A DNA stretch of 64,000 nt from Acidimicrobiales bacterium (lineage in GTDB: Bacteria > Actinomycetota > Acidimicrobiia > Acidimicrobiales > MedAcidi-G1). The notes beneath the pieces were generated by a model. The model had not been told where the DNA came from. It saw only the letters and a program-made list of their open reading frames with translations, and ran no database searches. Both the position numbers and the translations under genes were made by a program. Positions 31,670-39,885 of the stretch are shown in pieces. How positions within the stretch are numbered: the first letter of the stretch is position 1; each line of letters opens with the position of its first letter. The DNA lies in assembly GCA_022452145.1 (NCBI GenBank), contig JAKURY010000002.1:1-64000 (forward strand). Direction: 5' to 3'.

Positions 31670-32542
31670 GTGGGCATCGTGATCGCGGTCATCCTCCTGA
31701 TCGTCCTCTCCGTGGTCGTGCTGGTCGGCGCCTCGAAGCGGCGTGATCGCAGCGCGGCCGGCCTGTCGCGCGAGGCCCGTCGACGCGACGCCGCCAACCC
31801 GGCACTCTCCGACGGAGCCGCCACGGTCCAGACCGGCCGTGAGGTCGAGGCGGCCGCGGTGACCGCCCGGGCCGGCACCGCCGTGGTGCCCGTACCGTCG
31901 GCACCTCCGGAGCCGTTCGTCGCCCCCGACCCGGTGGCCGTGGGCGTCAGCCGCCGCCAGTTCTTCAATCGCAGCCTCGTCGGCATGATGGGCTTCGGCC
32001 TCTCGGGCTTCGGCGGGGCCAGCATCGCCTTCCTCTGGCCCCAGGGGGTCAGCGGATTCGGCGCCAAGCTCAAGGTCGGCAACCTCGTCGAGTTGCTGGC
32101 CGACATCGAGTCGAACAACGGCTTCCTCTACAAGCCCGAAGGCCGCATGTGGCTCACCGCCTACCCGAACGGGTCGGTTGAGAAGGCCCGGGCCATGTAC
32201 TCAGCACCCGAACTGGCCGGCATGACGGCGGGGGTCGAGGGCGGCTTCGACTCGGGCATCGTCGCCCTCTACCAGAAGTGTCCCCACCTCGGCTGCCGGG
32301 TTCCGAACTGCGTGTCCTCGCAGTGGTTCGAATGCCCGTGCCACGGCTCGAAGTACAACCAGGTCGGCGAGAAGCGTGGTGGCCCGGCCCCCCGGGGGAT
32401 GGACCGCTTCGCCATGTCGGTCACCGACGGCGTGCTGACCGTGGACACCGGGACCATCATCCAGGGTCCGCCGATCGGTACGAACACCACCGGCCAGGAG
32501 GCCGAGGGTCCGAACTGCATCGGCCAGGCCGCCGACCACTAG
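31670..32542 (+). CDS. Rieske iron-sulfur subunit
   Basis: A 290-residue protein. A first membrane helix is at 3-20, and a second near 102-122 is preceded by a twin-arginine motif SRRQFF (94-99). The Rieske domain binds its 2Fe-2S cluster through CPHLGC (204-209) and CPCHGS (222-227). The two helices plus a basic, Ala-rich linker are longer than the one-helix mitochondrial form and recall actinobacterial QcrA, which has three. It shuttles electrons from quinol to the cytochrome c subunit. Confidence 0.93.
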   Translation: MGIVIAVILLIVLSVVVLVGASKRRDRSAAGLSREARRRDAANPALSDGAATVQTGREVEAAAVTARAGTAVVPVPSAPPEPFVAPDPVAVGVSRRQFFNRSLVGMMGFGLSGFGGASIAFLWPQGVSGFGAKLKVGNLVELLADIESNNGFLYKPEGRMWLTAYPNGSVEKARAMYSAPELAGMTAGVEGGFDSGIVALYQKCPHLGCRVPNCVSSQWFECPCHGSKYNQVGEKRGGPAPRGMDRFAMSVTDGVLTVDTGTIIQGPPIGTNTTGQEAEGPNCIGQAADH

Positions 32543-32575
32543 CAGGCCCGTGGCCAGGAGAACCCCGAGAACCCG

Positions 32576-33772
32576 ATGACCGCTCTCATCCTCGCAAGCA
32601 CCCAACGGACCGTGGGCTGGGTCATCGCGTCCATAGTCCTGGTGGGCATGGGTACCTACATCCTGTTCAGCTTCCGCATCGGGAAGCGGGAGGTGGGTTC
32701 CGAGATTGAACTGGCACCCAATCGCATCGCCCACGCCGACGACGACGAGTTGGAGACCAGCTTCCTGGACCGGAACCTGGCCTGGTCGCTGGTGACCCTG
32801 ACCATCGTCTCGCTGATCCTTCCGCTCTACTGGCTGATGGAGCCCGCCCGCCAGGACAACGCCGCCTACGACTGGGTGAAGCGCTTCGAGAAGCGCGGGG
32901 CGAAGAACTTCGAGGAGGCCTGCGTCGGCTGCCACGGCCCTGGTGGCGTGGGAGGCGTGGCGTCGTACACGATCACGGATGCCGACGGTGGCTTCGTCGC
33001 CCAGGTGGAGTGGAAGGCGCCGGCTCTGACCACCGTGCTGAGCCGCTTCGACGAGTCCGAGGTGGGGAAAATCCTCGACTACGGCCGCCCCGGTACGCCG
33101 ATGCCGGCATGGGGCCTGCCCGGTGGTGGACCGTTGACGGAGCAGCAGATCCACCAGCTCATCGTGTACCTCCGCTCCATCCAGCTCAGCCCCGACGAGG
33201 TGGCGGACGAGGTGCTCAGCGGCCTGCGAGCCGGTGCCAGGGGCATCGTCAGGGCGAACGACCCCGGGCTGACCGACAGCGCCGAGGTGGACGCTGCGAT
33301 CGATGCCTGGCTGGCCGGCGCCGCCGATCCCGCCAGCGCCGACTACCGGACCTACGGCGGACTCCTCTTCAACAACCCGGCGGCGCAGGGCGCCAACTCC
33401 TGCGCCCGCTGCCACACCCCGGGATTCTCGTACGGAGCCTCCGGCGACGAGGCCACGGCCGAGCTGATGGCCGAGTGGCCCCGTCTGGCCGAGGCCGGCG
33501 TCCTCACCGGCTACCAGCCGGGAGCGGGCCACGTGGGCCCGAGCCTCCGGGGCATCGAGACGCACTTCCCGACGTCCAGAGGCCACGAGGGCTTCGTGGG
33601 GAGTGGTTCGGAGATCGGCAGCGGCTTTGGCAACTCCCGCTCCGGCACGGGAGGCATGCCGGGCTTCGGAGGGCGCACCGACGAGCTGGACGTGATCGGA
33701 ACCGTGGTATGGAGCCGGATCCTCACCCCTGAACAGATCGTCGCCATCGTGGCGTACGAGAGGAGCCTCTGA
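32576..33772 (+). CDS. Diheme cytochrome c subunit with two membrane helices
   Basis: A 398-residue protein. Hydrophobic helices lie at about 13-33 and 69-88. The first heme site is CVGCH (116-120) with Met ligand candidates in TPMPAWG (near 176); the second is CARCH (276-280) with GGMPGFGG near residues 361-368. The domains are separated by about 155 residues. Actinobacterial QcrC is also a diheme cytochrome but has a single C-terminal helix, so this is a different architecture. Its stop overlaps the next start (TGATG). Confidence 0.9.
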   Translation: MTALILASTQRTVGWVIASIVLVGMGTYILFSFRIGKREVGSEIELAPNRIAHADDDELETSFLDRNLAWSLVTLTIVSLILPLYWLMEPARQDNAAYDWVKRFEKRGAKNFEEACVGCHGPGGVGGVASYTITDADGGFVAQVEWKAPALTTVLSRFDESEVGKILDYGRPGTPMPAWGLPGGGPLTEQQIHQLIVYLRSIQLSPDEVADEVLSGLRAGARGIVRANDPGLTDSAEVDAAIDAWLAGAADPASADYRTYGGLLFNNPAAQGANSCARCHTPGFSYGASGDEATAELMAEWPRLAEAGVLTGYQPGAGHVGPSLRGIETHFPTSRGHEGFVGSGSEIGSGFGNSRSGTGGMPGFGGRTDELDVIGTVVWSRILTPEQIVAIVAYERSL

Positions 33773-34782
33773 TGGGCACCCTGGTCACCCTGGCCGGGTT
33801 GGCCTGGGACCCCGAGATCCGGGGCATCCTGGTCGTGGCCACCGGCTTCGCCGTCCTCCTCGGCTCGGTCTGGCTGGTCAACGTCACCAACTCCGGGATC
33901 CGACTGGCCACGCTGATGTCCGCGGCGGCCCTCATGGGTTGGATGGCCATCCTGGGGAGCGCCTGGTGGATGTACGGCTCGGGCTGGAAGGGCGATGACC
34001 CCACCTGGAAGACGATGGACATCAACGTCGGCGACCTGGGGGCCAGCGGCCTCGAGTTGGCCCGACTGCTGCCAAACCCCGACGAGATGCCGAGTGCCTA
34101 TGAGCTGGTGGTGTCCTCCGGTGACGTGGTGGCCGTCGCCAACTTCGACACGTTGCCTACCGCCGCCGAGAACCCCGACCTCGGCGCCGACGCGTTGGCC
34201 GAGCTACGGGCTGATCGCCAGATTCGCAACGAGACCATCACCCGGTCCGAGTTGGCCGCCGTCGCCCGCGGCGTGACCGACGCGGCGGGTCTCCGGGCCC
34301 TCGGACCGTGGCGCCTGCTGGCGACCACCGAATCCGGAGACGCCCAGGCCCAGGCGTCGGCTGACGTGCTGGCCCATCCCGACCTGGGCTTCGCCAGTCC
34401 GGCCGATTACAAGTTGCTCGACGCTTACACCACGGGTGGCAAGCCGGCCCTAAAGGACGATCCGAACCGCCTCGATCGGATCACCCACTGGATCAGCAGC
34501 TCGGTCAGGATCACCCATCCCACGCGGTACACGGTCGTGCAGTTGCAGGCCGTGCTCCACCAGGAGGTGGCGGCGGGCGTGGCACCCCCACGCCCGGTCG
34601 TGGACCCCGACGAGCCGGTGGTGTCGGTGGTCATGATCCGGGACCTCGGCTGGGTGCGGCTCCGTCCGGCGCTGGTGACGATCGGCTCGTTCCTGATCTT
34701 CCTCGCTCTCTGCTACTGGCTCCACGTGCGTGACAAGGAGTTGATGGCACGGCGTGAGGAGTTCGAGACCGCGAGGGCCTGA
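33772..34782 (+). CDS. Membrane protein of unknown function, last gene of the bc operon
   Basis: A 336-residue protein. Two or three N-terminal helices (about 15-35, 45-68) are followed by a Gly/Trp-rich WWMYGSGWKGDDPTWK segment. A large soluble region runs over 80-280, and one C-terminal helix lies near 302-320. There are no heme or cluster motifs. Its ATG overlaps the cytochrome stop, so it should be made together with the complex. I do not recognise the family; an accessory subunit is the simplest reading. nuoA of the first complex I operon follows after 47 bases. Confidence 0.78.
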   Translation: MGTLVTLAGLAWDPEIRGILVVATGFAVLLGSVWLVNVTNSGIRLATLMSAAALMGWMAILGSAWWMYGSGWKGDDPTWKTMDINVGDLGASGLELARLLPNPDEMPSAYELVVSSGDVVAVANFDTLPTAAENPDLGADALAELRADRQIRNETITRSELAAVARGVTDAAGLRALGPWRLLATTESGDAQAQASADVLAHPDLGFASPADYKLLDAYTTGGKPALKDDPNRLDRITHWISSSVRITHPTRYTVVQLQAVLHQEVAAGVAPPRPVVDPDEPVVSVVMIRDLGWVRLRPALVTIGSFLIFLALCYWLHVRDKELMARREEFETARA

Positions 34783-34829
34783 TCCGGTGACTGAATCCCT
34801 GGTTGCCTGCGAAGTTCGGGGTACCTGAC

Positions 34830-35318
34830 GTGCTCGGCCAGTACCTACCCATCGTCCTCCTGCTGTTCCTCACCGTCCTCTTCGCTGCTGTCAGCTTCGT
34901 GGTGTCGCGCCTGCTGGCGCCACGGAGTCCCAACGACCGCAAGGCCGCCCCCTACGAGTGCGGGATCATTCCCGGCCGGGAGACGCCCGAGCGCTTCCCC
35001 GTGCGCTTCTTTCTCGTCGCGATGATCTTCATCGTCTTCGATATCGAGATCATCTTCTTCTACCCGTGGGCCATCGCCCACCGGGGCATCGGCCTCTACG
35101 GGCTGGTCGCCGTGCTGATCTTCTCGGCAGCGGTCTTCGAGTCATTCGTGTACCTGATCGGCAACGGTGCGCTCGAATGGGGCCCGGTGAGGCGGCTCCG
35201 CACCGGCGACGCCGTGTCGGCCAACCGGACCGCCAGCAGCACGATCCGTCGAGTTGGCGTACGTGAGGTGGGCCTGGAGGGTCGTCGGGTGGGCGGCAGC
35301 AGGGGAGAGGCAGCCTGA
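34830..35318 (+). CDS. nuoA: NADH-quinone oxidoreductase subunit A, 14-gene operon
   Basis: About 162 residues with three helices and the conserved loop [20 protein letters not shown], which contains the quinone-channel cysteine of subunit A. The last 45 residues are a basic, hydrophilic tail not usual for NuoA. I favour GTG 34830 (MLGQYLPI) because a CGGGG lies ahead of it and the protein then opens as NuoA normally does; a TTG at 34803 is the alternative. Its stop overlaps nuoB (TGATG). Confidence 0.9.
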   Translation: MLGQYLPIVLLLFLTVLFAAVSFVVSRLLAPRSPNDRKAAPYECGIIPGRETPERFPVRFFLVAMIFIVFDIEIIFFYPWAIAHRGIGLYGLVAVLIFSAAVFESFVYLIGNGALEWGPVRRLRTGDAVSANRTASSTIRRVGVREVGLEGRRVGGSRGEAA

Positions 35319-35920
35319 TGGTCCGTGTCCCGGTGATCGGTGACGTCTCACACGTCATGAGCGACGGCCTCGAAGGGTTGGAGCACAACTTCGTGACGGC
35401 CCGGATCGAGGACCTGGTGAAGTGGTCGCGGGCCCGCAGTTGCTGGCCGGCCACGTTCGGCCTGGCCTGCTGCGCCCTCGAGATGATGGCGACCGGAGCG
35501 GCCCACTACGACCTCGCCCGCTACGGCATGGAGGTCTTCCGTGCCTCGCCCCGCCAGGCCGACCTGATGATCGTCGCTGGCCGGGTCTCCCAGAAGATGG
35601 CTCCGATCCTGCGCCAGATCTACGACCAGATGATGGAGCCCAAGTGGGTCATCTCCATGGGCGTCTGCGCATCCACCGGCGGCATGTTCAACAACTACGC
35701 CATCGTGCAGGGTGTCGACCAGGTAGTGCCGGTGGACGTCTACGCGCCCGGCTGTCCGCCCGGCCCGGAGACGTTGATGCACGCGATCCTGACCCTGCAC
35801 GACAACATCCAGAACGGTGAGCTGACCCGCCGCCGTCAGGCCTTTGACGGGGGCGCGGCGATAGCGGTGGGCGAAAAGGGCGCTCCGACCGACCAGCCGG
35901 TGGAGCTGGACGCCCGATGA
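35318..35920 (+). CDS. nuoB: NADH-quinone oxidoreductase subunit B, 14-gene operon
   Basis: A 200-residue subunit that holds cluster N2, the direct quinone reductant. Ligands are Cys51, Cys52, Cys117 and Cys146 in [16 protein letters not shown] and APGCPPGP. The C-terminal 35 residues are an extra soluble tail. It overlaps nuoA and nuoC by a few bases. Confidence 0.94.
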   Translation: MVRVPVIGDVSHVMSDGLEGLEHNFVTARIEDLVKWSRARSCWPATFGLACCALEMMATGAAHYDLARYGMEVFRASPRQADLMIVAGRVSQKMAPILRQIYDQMMEPKWVISMGVCASTGGMFNNYAIVQGVDQVVPVDVYAPGCPPGPETLMHAILTLHDNIQNGELTRRRQAFDGGAAIAVGEKGAPTDQPVELDAR

Positions 35921-36471
35921 GCGGCCCGACCATGGCCGGAGCGGACGTGGCCGACACCGTCGGTACGGAGGACGTCGCCGTGACACCGGTCGGTCCGACC
36001 GCCTGGGGGGTTCCGGTGACCGAGGCATTCGGCCAGACCGTCCTGCACCCGCCGGTCGACCGCTGGCTGGAGACGGTGGCCGCCTGTCGCGACGACGGCT
36101 ACGTCATGGCCATCGACGTGACCGCCGTGGACTATTCGGCCCACCCGGGCCGTACCGACCTCCCCGAGAGCGTGGAGCCCGAACGGTTCGAGGTGGTTGC
36201 CATGCTCATCTCGCACGCCACCGGAGAACGGGTACGGCTGCGGACCCAGGTGCCAGAGTCCGATCCCGTCGTGCCTTCGCTGTTCGATCTGTTCCCTGGG
36301 ACCGAGGCCATGGAACGCGAGGCGTGGGACCTGGTCGGCGTGGCCTTCAGCGGCCACCCCGACCCCACGAGGATCCTCATGCCAGAGGACTGGGAGGGCC
36401 ATCCCCTGCGTCGTGACGTGGCCATCGGTCGGATCCCGGTCCAGTTCAGGGAAGCCCCGCCCGCACGATGA
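35917..36471 (+). CDS. nuoC: NADH-quinone oxidoreductase subunit C, 14-gene operon
   Basis: A 184-residue hydrophilic subunit of the connecting arm. The family hallmark [17 protein letters not shown] lies near 126-142, followed by [11 protein letters not shown]. The first 40 residues are variable. It overlaps nuoB by ATGA, and nuoD by the same junction. It is not fused to nuoD, unlike E. coli. Confidence 0.92.
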   Translation: MSGPTMAGADVADTVGTEDVAVTPVGPTAWGVPVTEAFGQTVLHPPVDRWLETVAACRDDGYVMAIDVTAVDYSAHPGRTDLPESVEPERFEVVAMLISHATGERVRLRTQVPESDPVVPSLFDLFPGTEAMEREAWDLVGVAFSGHPDPTRILMPEDWEGHPLRRDVAIGRIPVQFREAPPAR

Positions 36472-37820
36472 GGGACATGGCCAAGCAGGCGACCGACGCC
36501 GTCGACGACGGACCGGCGGATGACGGGGGCGGGAACCTCGGCTCGGCCGAGCGCGTGCACCGCCGCGACGACAGCAGCGCCGTGCTCCGCCTGAGCGAGG
36601 CCGAGGCAGCCGTGCTGGTCGGCGATCCCGACGATCCGCCGACCGGTGACGTCGCCGACCAGCGGATGATCCTCAACATGGGTCCCGCTCACCCGTCCAC
36701 GCACGGGGTGCTCCGGCTCATGCTGGAGATGGAGGGCGAGACGATCCTGCGGTCCAAGCCGGTCATCGGCTACCTCCACACAGGCATGGAGAAGACGGCC
36801 GAGGACCTCACCTACCTCCAGGGACCCACCAACGTCACCCGCATGGACTACGCGGCGCCGCTCTTCTCGGAGCTGGCCTTCTGCATGGCCGTCGAACAGC
36901 TCCTGGACCTCGAGGTGCCGCCCAGGGCCACCTGGATCCGGATGCTCATGTGCGAGTTGAACCGTGTCTCCTCCCACCTGCTGTTCCAGGCCACCAACGG
37001 CATGGACCTGGGCGCCGTGTCCATGATGATCTACGGCTGGCGGGAACGCGAGGAGGTGCTGCGCTTCTTCGAGAACGTGACCGGCCTTCGGATGAACCAC
37101 AACTACATCCGACCGGGTGGCGTGGCCGCCGATCTCCCGGACGGTTGGCAGGCCGACGTGGAGCGCCTGCTGGAGCTGATCCCGCCCCGCCTCGACGAGT
37201 ACGACACGCTGCTGACCGGCCAGCCCATCTTCCGGGGCCGCCTGCAGGGCGTAGGTGTGCTGACCCCGGCCGAGGCCCTGGCCCTGTCGGCCACCGGACC
37301 CATCCTGCGGTCCACCGGCTACGCCTGGGACCTGCGACGCGACCAGCCCTACCTGGCCTACGAGGAGGTCGACTTCGACGTCATCGTGGGGACCCACGGC
37401 GACTCCTTCGACCGCTACGCCATCCGCCTCAACGAGATCCGGGAATCGCTGCGGATCGTCGAGCAGATTCTGGACCTCATGCCCGCCGGGGACTACCGGG
37501 TGCAGGACAAGAAGGTCACCCCGCCGCCCCGGGCCCGCATCGACGAGTCGATGGAGGCCCTCATCCACCACTTCAAGATCTTCACCGAGGGCTTCCACGT
37601 ACCCGAGGGCGAGACGTATGCCGCCGTGGAGTCGCCGCGGGGCGAGCTGGGCTGCTACCTGGTGTCGGACGGTGGCCCCAAGCCCTACCGCATGCACATA
37701 CGCGGCCCCAGCTTCGTGAACCTCCAGACCCTTCCCCACCTGATGGAGGGTGGCCTGATCGCCGACGGCGTGGCCGTCATCTCCTCGGTGGATCCAATCA
37801 TGGGCGAGGTCGACCGGTGA
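36468..37820 (+). CDS. nuoD: NADH-quinone oxidoreductase subunit D (49-kDa homologue), 14-gene operon
   Basis: A 450-residue subunit forming the quinone cavity with NuoB. It has NMGPAHPSTHGVLRL (70-84), RPGGVAADLP and the C-terminal GEVDR. At the position of mitochondrial Arg85 (LLHRG) this copy has Thr105 in GYLHTGMEKTAED. The first 65 residues are an acidic extension. It overlaps nuoC and nuoE. Confidence 0.94.
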   Translation: MRDMAKQATDAVDDGPADDGGGNLGSAERVHRRDDSSAVLRLSEAEAAVLVGDPDDPPTGDVADQRMILNMGPAHPSTHGVLRLMLEMEGETILRSKPVIGYLHTGMEKTAEDLTYLQGPTNVTRMDYAAPLFSELAFCMAVEQLLDLEVPPRATWIRMLMCELNRVSSHLLFQATNGMDLGAVSMMIYGWREREEVLRFFENVTGLRMNHNYIRPGGVAADLPDGWQADVERLLELIPPRLDEYDTLLTGQPIFRGRLQGVGVLTPAEALALSATGPILRSTGYAWDLRRDQPYLAYEEVDFDVIVGTHGDSFDRYAIRLNEIRESLRIVEQILDLMPAGDYRVQDKKVTPPPRARIDESMEALIHHFKIFTEGFHVPEGETYAAVESPRGELGCYLVSDGGPKPYRMHIRGPSFVNLQTLPHLMEGGLIADGVAVISSVDPIMGEVDR

Positions 37821-38464
37821 CGTTCTTCGACCCCGGCAACGAGCGGCTGGCCCGTGAGGTCATCGCCCGCTACCCGCGTCCCCGGTCGGCTGCCATTCCG
37901 CTGCTCCACCTGGCCCAGGAGCAGGAGGGGTGGGTCACCCCGGCGGCGATGGTCCAGATAGCGGAGCTGACCGGGACCACGCCTGCCGAGGTGCTCGGTA
38001 CGGCCAGCTTCTACGAGATGTTCAAGTTCCACGCGGTGGGGAAGTACGTCGTCAACGTCTGCACCAACGTGTCCTGCCAGCTCCTGGGCGGCGAGGAGCT
38101 GCTCCACCACGCCGAGGCCAGCCTCGGCGTGAGGGCCGGTGGGACCAGCGATGACGGCCTCTTCACCGTGGAGGACGTGGAGTGCGTGGCTGCTTGCACG
38201 GAGGCACCGTGCTTCACCGTGAACTACCGGTATTTCCACCGGGCCACGACCGAGACCTTCGACGAGGTGGTGGCCGACATCAGGGCCGGCCGCAGCCCCA
38301 TCGGTCGGGGTGCTGCCGGCGATGACGGGGAACTGCCGGAGCACGGCATCCTCGGGCGGGTCCGCCAGCACATACCGGACGACCGACGGGCGGGTACGAC
38401 GCCTCCCGAGCAGGTGACCGGCCCCCCGGCATGGTTGGCCGCCGACCGGGCCGGGGAGGGGTGA
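37817..38464 (+). CDS. nuoE: NADH-quinone oxidoreductase subunit E
   Basis: A 215-residue thioredoxin-fold subunit of the NADH module. The 2Fe-2S cluster ligands are Cys82 and Cys87 (CTNVSC), and Cys123 and Cys127 (CVAAC). Helical EVIARYPRPRSAAIPLLHLAQ precedes them. The C-terminal 50 residues are a Pro/Arg-rich tail. The start is GTG overlapping the nuoD stop. There is no counterpart in the second operon. Confidence 0.94.
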   Translation: MTFFDPGNERLAREVIARYPRPRSAAIPLLHLAQEQEGWVTPAAMVQIAELTGTTPAEVLGTASFYEMFKFHAVGKYVVNVCTNVSCQLLGGEELLHHAEASLGVRAGGTSDDGLFTVEDVECVAACTEAPCFTVNYRYFHRATTETFDEVVADIRAGRSPIGRGAAGDDGELPEHGILGRVRQHIPDDRRAGTTPPEQVTGPPAWLAADRAGEG

Positions 38465-38466
38465 CG

Positions 38467-39885
38467 ATGGGGTCCTCCTACGTCACCCACGCCGCGGGCT
38501 ACGTCGACTACGGCGGGCCGAAGCTGGTCACCTCGCGCTTCGGCTTCGAGGACTCCCACACCCTCGCTCGTTTCGAGGCCACTGGCGGCTACGTCGGGCT
38601 GAGGGCCGCGCTGGACATGCGACCCCCAGAGGTTCATGGCGAGGTCCGCGACGCCACCCTGCTGGGTCGTGGTGGCGCCGGCTTCCCGGCCGGCGTCAAG
38701 TGGGGGTTCTGTCCCGAGGGCGTCTGGCCGCGGTACCTGGTGGTCAACGGCGACGAGAGCGAGCCCGGCACCTACAAGGACCGGCTCCTCATGGAACGCG
38801 ACCCCCACCAGCTCATCGAGGGCTGCCTGATCGCCTGCTACGCGCTCGGCCTGTCGCAGTGCTTCCTGTACGTGCGTGGCGAGATGGCCCTGGCACAGGA
38901 GAGGATCGCCATCGCCCTGAACGCCGCCTATGCCGCCGGCTACGTGGGCCGCGACATCCTGGGAACCGACTTCTCGGTGGACATCGTCCTGCACTGGGGG
39001 GCAGGCGCCTACATCGTCGGCGAGGAGACGGCCCTCATCGAGAGCCTCGAGGGCAACCGGGGAATGCCCCGCCTGAAGCCGCCCTACTTCCCGGCGGCGA
39101 TCGGCCTGTACGGAATGCCGACCATCGTCAACAACGTCGAGACGCTGGCCAACCTGCCGTGGATCCTCGAGCACGGTGCCGCGGCCTATCGCCGGCACGG
39201 GTCCGAGACCTCTCCGGGGACCCGGATGTTCGCCGTGTCGGGCCACGTGAATCGGCCGGGCGTCTACGAGGTGGAACAGGGTGTCACCACGTTCCGCGAC
39301 CTCTTCTATGGCGACGACTACTGCCAGGGCATCCGCGAGGGCCACGAGCTCAAGATGTTCATCCCCGGTGGCGGTTCCGCCCCGTGGTTCTTCCAGGAGC
39401 ACCTGGACGTGGCGCTGGAGGCGACCGAGATCAGTGCCGCCGGATCGATGCTGGGCTCGGGAGCCATCATCGTCATGGACGACAGCACCGACGCCGTGAA
39501 GGCTTGCCACCGCCTCGTCCGGTTCTTCGCCAGGGAGTCCTGTGGCAAGTGCTCGCCGTGCCGCGAGGGCACGGGCTGGGAGGAGAAGATCCTCCAGCGG
39601 ATCCTGGACGGCCACGGCCGCCCGTCGGACATCGACCTGCTGCTGGACGTGGGCGACAACATCAGCCCCGGGCCGTACCCGGTGGCGGCGTACGACGCCG
39701 AGGGCCTGGCGGCCGTGCCGTTCCCGCCCCAGCAGACCACCATCTGCCCGCTGGGCCCTTCGTCGGTGGCGCCGATCGTCTCGACGATCCGGAGGTTCCG
39801 CCACGAGTTTGAGGCCAGGATCACCAGGGGCGACGGCATCCCTGTTGCCGCCGCGCCGGCCAACGGCGGGGGGGCGGAGGCGTGA
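38467..39885 (+). CDS. nuoF: NADH-quinone oxidoreductase subunit F (NADH- and FMN-binding)
   Basis: A 472-residue subunit. LLGRGGAGFPAGVKWGF binds NADH/FMN, and NGDESEPGTYKDR follows. The 4Fe-4S cluster N3 is bound by Cys359, Cys362 and Cys365 (SCGKCSPC) and by the cysteine of TTICPLG near 427. The gap of about 60 residues between these sites is longer than the usual 40-45 and holds a Pro/Tyr-rich insert (SPGPYPVAAYDAEG). ATG 38467 follows a GGGGAGGG site; GTG 38461 is also possible. Confidence 0.94.
   Translation: MGSSYVTHAAGYVDYGGPKLVTSRFGFEDSHTLARFEATGGYVGLRAALDMRPPEVHGEVRDATLLGRGGAGFPAGVKWGFCPEGVWPRYLVVNGDESEPGTYKDRLLMERDPHQLIEGCLIACYALGLSQCFLYVRGEMALAQERIAIALNAAYAAGYVGRDILGTDFSVDIVLHWGAGAYIVGEETALIESLEGNRGMPRLKPPYFPAAIGLYGMPTIVNNVETLANLPWILEHGAAAYRRHGSETSPGTRMFAVSGHVNRPGVYEVEQGVTTFRDLFYGDDYCQGIREGHELKMFIPGGGSAPWFFQEHLDVALEATEISAAGSMLGSGAIIVMDDSTDAVKACHRLVRFFARESCGKCSPCREGTGWEEKILQRILDGHGRPSDIDLLLDVGDNISPGPYPVAAYDAEGLAAVPFPPQQTTICPLGPSSVAPIVSTIRRFRHEFEARITRGDGIPVAAAPANGGGAEA

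Noticed and set aside
34803-34829. A TTG start for nuoA that would add nine residues
   Set aside because: No ribosome binding site lies ahead of it, and the GTG at 34830 gives the usual NuoA opening.
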